NCBI GenBank assembly: GCA_015066365.1
Contig: SVON01000010.1
Location: forward strand, 1 to 54,570
DNA: 54,570 nt
Source: Oscillospiraceae bacterium
GTDB taxonomy: Bacteria; Bacillota; Clostridia; Oscillospirales; Acutalibacteraceae
Direction: 5' to 3'
Every line of letters starts with the position of its first letter. Position 1 is the stretch's first letter. Shown here piece by piece: positions 50,208 through 54,570 of the stretch. Made by a program: the position numbers and the translations under genes. Below the pieces are notes generated by a model. It did not search any database. It was not told the DNA's origin and saw only the letters and a program-made list of their open reading frames with translations.

Positions 50208-53132
50208 ATGAAAAACATTCGCAAGATTGTTGCCATTCTGGCTGCTGTGCTGATGCTGTGCAGCGTGGTGCCTTTCAGCTTTGCTGTTAGCGCTGCCGAT
50301 GGCGATGTCGTCTGGAGTGTCGACTTCAACGATGGCACTGCTGCATTCACCCCCAGTGAAATCGTTGCAGAAGGCCCCGACGGCAGCAACTGCATGAAGT
50401 GGGCTGCCAACGGTGGTTGGAGTGCTACCTATGCTGTGGTTAAGGATATGGACTCCAGCAAGGACTACACCATCACCATGAAGGCGAAGGGTTCCGTTGC
50501 CGGCGGTATGGGTATCACCATCCAGAACGGCGACTGGGGTTCCTATTGGAACGGTCCCACCTTCAACGTTTCCACCGAGTGGGACGAGATCGTTATCGCC
50601 CTGCCTGCCGGTGAGATTCCCTTCGCCCCCGGTACCATCCTGTTCAAGTTCCAGGATGTGGGCGTGGCTATGGACCTGTACGTGGATGACATCGTCATCT
50701 CCGAGGGTCTGCCCAAGCTGCCCATCATCACCAACGGTGACTTCGAAGAGGGTAACGTTGCTCCCTGGACTGTCCATCAGCAGGTTACTGTTGAGGCCGG
50801 TGCTGCCTACGAGGGCAACTACGGCGCTCACCTGAAGGACAACGGCACCTGGGGCGGTATCATGGATACCACTCTGGCTGTCACCGCCGGCAAGAGCTAT
50901 GAGCTGTCCTTCTGGATCAAGGTCAACAAGTTTGGCCTGAACCTGCAGATCAAGGACGGCAGCGCCACCGGCGCTTCTCTGGCCACCGGTACCTGGTATG
51001 ACTACAACAACCATTCCGAGTGGACCCAGAAGGTCTACGTCGTCACCCCCACCACCGACGCCATCTTCCTGAACTTCTGCGGCGGCGGTGACGGCACCCC
51101 CGACCCCGCCAAGGAGACCGACACTTACATCGATAACATCAAGGTGCGCGAGCTGAAGGATCCTTCCTTCGATGGCTACATCACCAACGGTGACTTCGAG
51201 ACCGGCGACTCTCAGAGCTGGGAGTCCGTTTGGGGCGCTGCTCAGCTGACCATGATCGAGGGTGGTCATAACAGCGACTACGCTCTGAAAGTGGACGCCG
51301 GTCAGTGGCAGGTTACCCGCCAGGTCGTTAACGTAGAGCCCAACACCGACTATGTTGTTCATGTTTACGCTAAGAACGCCAGCAAAATGACCCTGTTGAC
51401 CAAGAGCTGTCCCGCTGACCAGAACATCGCTCAGGCCGCTATCAACGGTGGCGACGAGTGGACCCAGAATTCTCTGGTGTTCAACTCCGGCGACAACACT
51501 CAGGTCTATGTCTGTGTGATGGGTAACGAAGCTGGTTCCACCGCTATTGTGGACGACTTCTTCATGTTCAAGAAGGTTTCCGAGTCCAACGATGGCTACA
51601 TCGTCAACGGTACCTTCGAGACCGGCGCTCTGACCCCCTGGGAGAACCTGTGGGGTTCCTGCCCCAAGGCCGAGATCGTTCGCGGCGGTAAGGACGACAA
51701 CTTCGCTCTGGACATCGTTTCCGGTCAGTGGAAGCACGTGCGTCAGACCGACATCGCCGTTGAGGCCAACACCGATTATAAGATCTCTGTGTGGGCTAAG
51801 AACGTGAAGAACATGAACCTGCTGGTTAAGGATAACGGCGACTCCACCAACATCGTTAACCAGGGCGTCTCCGCCGGCAATGAGTGGACTCTGTTTGAGG
51901 CTCAGTTCAACTCCGGCGACTACACCGCCATCCTGGTTTCCTTCATGGGCGGTGACGCTGAGGCTTACGGTACCTTCGATAACATCGTGATGGAGAAGCT
52001 GGCTCCTGCCTGCGAGCACGAGTACTTCTCTCCCTGCGATCAGCACTGCATGATCTGCGGTGAGCTGACCAACCCCGAGGCTTCCCACAACATCGTACAC
52101 GCTGAGGCTGTTGAGCCCACCTGCACCACTATGGGTAACCTGGAGTACTGGTACTGCGACGTTTGCGGCGCTGCTTGGTTGGACGAGGCTTGCACTCTGA
52201 ACACCAACATGATGGCTGTTAAGCTGCCCGCTGGTCACACCTTCGATTACGAGTGCTCCACCACCTGCTCTGTCTGCTGGGAGGAGAACCTGCGTGAGGC
52301 TTCTCACAACCTGATCCACCACGCTGCCGTAGAACCCATCGACTGTGCCCACCCCGGCAACATCGAGTACTACGAGTGCGAGTACTGCGGCGAGACCTTC
52401 TCTGACGCTGAGGGCGTTAACCCCCAGAACCCCTGGTACATCCAGATCACTGTGGATTGCGTCCGTCCCGAGGGCGTGGCTGATTGTGCCACCTGGACCT
52501 GCGAGACCTGCGGCACCGAGAACTACGGCGCCGGCGAGCACGACACTGGTGTTCCTGCCTGCCAGGACGGTCACTGCTCCAAGTGCGGCGAGACTGTTGA
52601 GGGCTACGGCCATCAGAACTACGACGGTCCTGCCTGCTTGCCCGGCAACTGCTACTACTGTGGCGAGGCCATGGAGCCTGTTCCCCACGAGAACGGCGCC
52701 TGGGCTCCCTGCCTGGAGGGCGAGTGCGCTTACGGCTGCGGCCTGACCTATCCCGCCACCGCTGAGCACGTGGACGACGATGCCAACGACTACTGCGATG
52801 TCTGCTATAACCACCTGAACCACATCGACGAGGATTCCGATAACTGGTGCGACATCTGCTGGAGCGAGATTCCCGCGGAACCCGAGGAGATCATCTACGG
52901 TGACGCTGACGGCGACGGCGAGGTCACTCTGACCGACGCAGCTCTGCTGGGTCAGTGGCTGGCCGGTTACGACGTAACCGTGAATGAAGCTGCTGCTGAT
53001 GCCGACGGCGACGGCGAGATCACTCTGACCGACGCAGCTCTGCTGGGTCAGTGGCTGGCCGGTTACGACGTAACCCTGGGCCCGGTTGAAGATGCCCCGC
53101 TGTTCAACGATGTTGAGCTGGGTGGCTGGTAA
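50208..53132 (+). CDS. Exported dockerin protein with four CBM-like modules, Cys-rich repeats and W tail
   Basis: A 974-residue protein with a signal peptide (MKNIRKIVAILAAVLMLCSV, cleavage near VSA). Four CBM-like modules lie at about 31-165, 177-320, 324-460 and 464-598; the fourth is nearly identical to the fourth module of the 47162 protein. Residues 600-890 are Cys/His-rich repeats (WYCDVCGAAWLDEACTLNTN, CSKCG, CYYCG, CDVCYNH). Residues 897-957 are a type-I-like dockerin: two F-hand loops GDADGDGEVTLTD and ADADGDGEITLTD, each followed by AALLGQWLAGYDV. The C-terminus APLFNDVELGGW carries the W tail. It likely docks onto a cohesin such as that of the next gene. The start at 50208 follows TAAGGAGG. 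Strong codon bias. Confidence 0.92.
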   Translation: MKNIRKIVAILAAVLMLCSVVPFSFAVSAADGDVVWSVDFNDGTAAFTPSEIVAEGPDGSNCMKWAANGGWSATYAVVKDMDSSKDYTITMKAKGSVAGGMGITIQNGDWGSYWNGPTFNVSTEWDEIVIALPAGEIPFAPGTILFKFQDVGVAMDLYVDDIVISEGLPKLPIITNGDFEEGNVAPWTVHQQVTVEAGAAYEGNYGAHLKDNGTWGGIMDTTLAVTAGKSYELSFWIKVNKFGLNLQIKDGSATGASLATGTWYDYNNHSEWTQKVYVVTPTTDAIFLNFCGGGDGTPDPAKETDTYIDNIKVRELKDPSFDGYITNGDFETGDSQSWESVWGAAQLTMIEGGHNSDYALKVDAGQWQVTRQVVNVEPNTDYVVHVYAKNASKMTLLTKSCPADQNIAQAAINGGDEWTQNSLVFNSGDNTQVYVCVMGNEAGSTAIVDDFFMFKKVSESNDGYIVNGTFETGALTPWENLWGSCPKAEIVRGGKDDNFALDIVSGQWKHVRQTDIAVEANTDYKISVWAKNVKNMNLLVKDNGDSTNIVNQGVSAGNEWTLFEAQFNSGDYTAILVSFMGGDAEAYGTFDNIVMEKLAPACEHEYFSPCDQHCMICGELTNPEASHNIVHAEAVEPTCTTMGNLEYWYCDVCGAAWLDEACTLNTNMMAVKLPAGHTFDYECSTTCSVCWEENLREASHNLIHHAAVEPIDCAHPGNIEYYECEYCGETFSDAEGVNPQNPWYIQITVDCVRPEGVADCATWTCETCGTENYGAGEHDTGVPACQDGHCSKCGETVEGYGHQNYDGPACLPGNCYYCGEAMEPVPHENGAWAPCLEGECAYGCGLTYPATAEHVDDDANDYCDVCYNHLNHIDEDSDNWCDICWSEIPAEPEEIIYGDADGDGEVTLTDAALLGQWLAGYDVTVNEAAADADGDGEITLTDAALLGQWLAGYDVTLGPVEDAPLFNDVELGGW
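52908..53075 (+). repeat. Duplicated dockerin half, 72-bp direct repeat
   Basis: 52908-52979 and 53004-53075 are 72-bp copies with one mismatch. Each encodes one calcium-binding dockerin segment. Confidence 0.9.
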
Positions 53133-53359
53133 TAACCACCCATCCCTAGGGATGTATACCGTCTCTTGAAAAAGGCAGTGCCTTTCCACAGAACGGTGTG
53201 CGTTCCGCCCGACAAAACTTTTTGTAAAAACGAACCCCATACTATGGGGGGGAATGAGTAAACCATAGCCACAACGCCTATCTGTTGCGGCATGATTTGC
53301 TCCAAGCAGAGTGCAACACTCTGCTTTATCCGAAAACATTTTAGAAAGGTGTATATACA
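53133..53359 (+). other. Intergenic region before the cohesin gene
   Basis: The 227 bp hold a CCCCATACTATGGGG hairpin near 53233 and AGCAGAGTG/CACTCTGCT near 53306-53327, the latter followed by TTTAT. No clear sigma-A promoter or strong terminator was found, so the cohesin gene may be read from the dockerin gene promoter. Confidence 0.45.
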
Positions 53360-54570
53360 ATGAAAAAGCTGTTTGCAATTCTGTTGTCTATGCTTCTGCT
53401 GTGTAGCATGATTCCTTTCGCTGCCGTTTCCGCTGCTGGCGAGTACTATATTGAGCTCGTTGCCGACGCAGAGGAAGTTGACGCTGGCGATGAAATCGCA
53501 GTAGAAGTTAGTCTGTATGGCCACGAGAGCCTGGGCCTGATCGGCGCCCAGGTTGAGCTGGGCTTTGACCCCGACGTTTTTGAGCTGGTTACTTATTATG
53601 ATGAGGACGAAGAGATGTGGATGCCCCCCATCGAGGTCGGCCCCAAGTTCAGCGCCTCCAGCAATAAGTACATCCTGTTCTCCCCCATCGACGAGGAGAC
53701 CGGTTATATGGAGCGCTGCCTGGTGCAGTTCCTGCGCTCTACCGCCTCTGCCACTCAGGCTGTTAAGACCAACCTGTTCTACACCGCGACCCTCCGCGTG
53801 AAGGACGATGCCCCCTCCGGCACCTATACGATCGACGTCATCAACCACAATGACAAGAACATCGTTTTCTACGGTCTTGGCAATAACCCCTGGACTTGGG
53901 AGTCCATCTCCGTTACCGTTAACGGCACCGAGCCCGAGGTTCCCGAGTGCGAGCACGAGTACACCTATCCCTGCGATCAGATCTGCTCTAAGTGCTACGA
54001 GCTGACCAACCCCAACGCTACTCACTCTGTAAAGCACGTTGACGCTGTTGAGGCTACTTGCTACGAGAACGGTAACGTTGAGTACTGGTACTGCGAGTAC
54101 TGCGGCGCTGCTTGGCTGGACGAGGCTCAGACTCAGGTCACCAACATGATGAGCATCGTTAAGCCCATGGGCCACGGCACCATCACCCACGTTGAGGCTG
54201 TTGCTCCTACCTGCTACGAGGATGGTAACATCGAGTACTGGTACTGCGAGGCTTGCGGTCAGGCTTGGCTGGATGAGGCTTGCACTCTGAACACCAACCT
54301 GAAGGCTGTTGTCCTGCCCATGGCTCACGGCACTATCGCCCATGTTGAGGCTGTTGCTCCTACCTGCTTCGAGGATGGTAACATCGAGTACTGGTACTGC
54401 GAGGCCTGCGGTCAGGCTTGGCTGGATGAGGCTTGCACTCTGAACACCAACCTGAAGGCTGTTGTCCTGCCCATGGCTCACGATGAGCTGACCCACGTTG
54501 CTGCTGTCGAGCCCACCTGCACTGAGGAAGGCAACATCGAGTACTGGTACTGCGAGGCCTGCGGTATGGC
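53360..54570 (+). CDS. Exported cohesin-domain protein with Cys-rich tandem repeats, 3' end outside window
   Basis: 403 codons are visible and the frame is open at the edge. Signal peptide MKKLFAILLSMLLLCSMIPF with cleavage near VSAAG. Residues about 29-195 match a cohesin: YYIELVADAEEVDAGDEIAV, then LGLIGAQVELGFDPDVFELV, and a C-terminal TYTIDVINHN strand region. From about residue 198 onward come Cys-rich units: CEHEYTYPCDQICSKCYELTN, then near-identical 51-residue units with GNIEYWYCEACGQAWLDEAC. The next-door dockerin gene makes a cohesin-dockerin partnership plausible. The missing part may hold more repeats, further cohesins or an anchor. The start follows AGAAAGGTG. Confidence 0.9.
   Translation, partial: MKKLFAILLSMLLLCSMIPFAAVSAAGEYYIELVADAEEVDAGDEIAVEVSLYGHESLGLIGAQVELGFDPDVFELVTYYDEDEEMWMPPIEVGPKFSASSNKYILFSPIDEETGYMERCLVQFLRSTASATQAVKTNLFYTATLRVKDDAPSGTYTIDVINHNDKNIVFYGLGNNPWTWESISVTVNGTEPEVPECEHEYTYPCDQICSKCYELTNPNATHSVKHVDAVEATCYENGNVEYWYCEYCGAAWLDEAQTQVTNMMSIVKPMGHGTITHVEAVAPTCYEDGNIEYWYCEACGQAWLDEACTLNTNLKAVVLPMAHGTIAHVEAVAPTCFEDGNIEYWYCEACGQAWLDEACTLNTNLKAVVLPMAHDELTHVAAVEPTCTEEGNIEYWYCEACGM
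54020..54570 (+). repeat. 153-bp tandem repeats in the cohesin gene
   Basis: Units start at 54173, 54326 and 54479 (the last one cut by the window edge), preceded by a diverged unit from about 54020. They encode a 51-residue Cys-rich module. The second and third units are almost identical in DNA. Confidence 0.9.

Noticed and set aside
30916-53132. W tail as a sortase or PEP-CTERM type signal
   Set aside because: There is no LPxTG-like motif, no hydrophobic helix and no basic end after the motif; the Trp is at or near the last residue.
50181-53378. Minus-strand ORF of 1065 codons
   Set aside because: Antisense of the dockerin protein; repeats mirror the coding strand.
53063-54496. Minus-strand ORF of 477 codons
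   Set aside because: Antisense of the cohesin gene and its 153-bp repeats.

Overview
The window looks like chromosomal DNA from a high-GC, spore-forming, gut- or rumen-type Clostridia (Oscillospiraceae/Ruminococcaceae-like). The evidence is the spoIIGA-sigE pair, AGGAGG-type ribosome binding sites, a T-box and a tandem glycine riboswitch, ferredoxin-linked indolepyruvate metabolism, and a dockerin gene next to a cohesin gene. No rRNA, tRNA, CRISPR array, insertion sequence or phage gene was seen.

Layout. 1-2925 (-): the start of a giant exported protein with about 20 His/Cys repeats, truncated by the window edge. 3208-5271: an EF-G-like GTPase. 5737-8949: a sugar nucleotidyltransferase and galactokinase, divergent from an AraC regulator. 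8986-10544: sigE and spoIIGA. 10702-13359: two PH-domain membrane proteins and TlyA. 13413-17361: a BlaI/BlaR1-type sensor pair and an anchored leucine-rich-repeat protein. 17438-22680: a phosphoribosyltransferase, a riboswitch-controlled alanine/glycine symporter and two peptidases. 22912-30868: an aromatic-acid block (T-box, paaK, ACT protein, iorBA, acyl-CoA ligase, sodium:solute symporter).

30916-46286 (-) is an accessory carbohydrate/surface block: an exported endonuclease/exonuclease/phosphatase (EEP) protein, an EEP + CE2-type esterase fusion, an NlpC/P60-like protein, two CE2-type esterases with carbohydrate-binding-like modules, and two probably cytoplasmic SGNH hydrolases. 46897-54570 (+) holds two tiny peptide genes, each directly upstream of a large exported modular protein; the second large protein ends in a dockerin and is followed by a cohesin protein that runs off the window.

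The most unusual signal is a short C-terminal tail, roughly F/S-N-D-x-x-(x)-x-W. It ends four or five of the exported proteins and also both leaderless 36- and 46-residue peptides. Six exported proteins further share a domain of about 140 residues, which usually precedes the tail. Together with the dockerin/cohesin pair this suggests a surface or extracellular assembly system with its own tail code, encoded beside small peptides that copy that code. The tail's function is unknown; the similarity itself can be read directly from the sequence.
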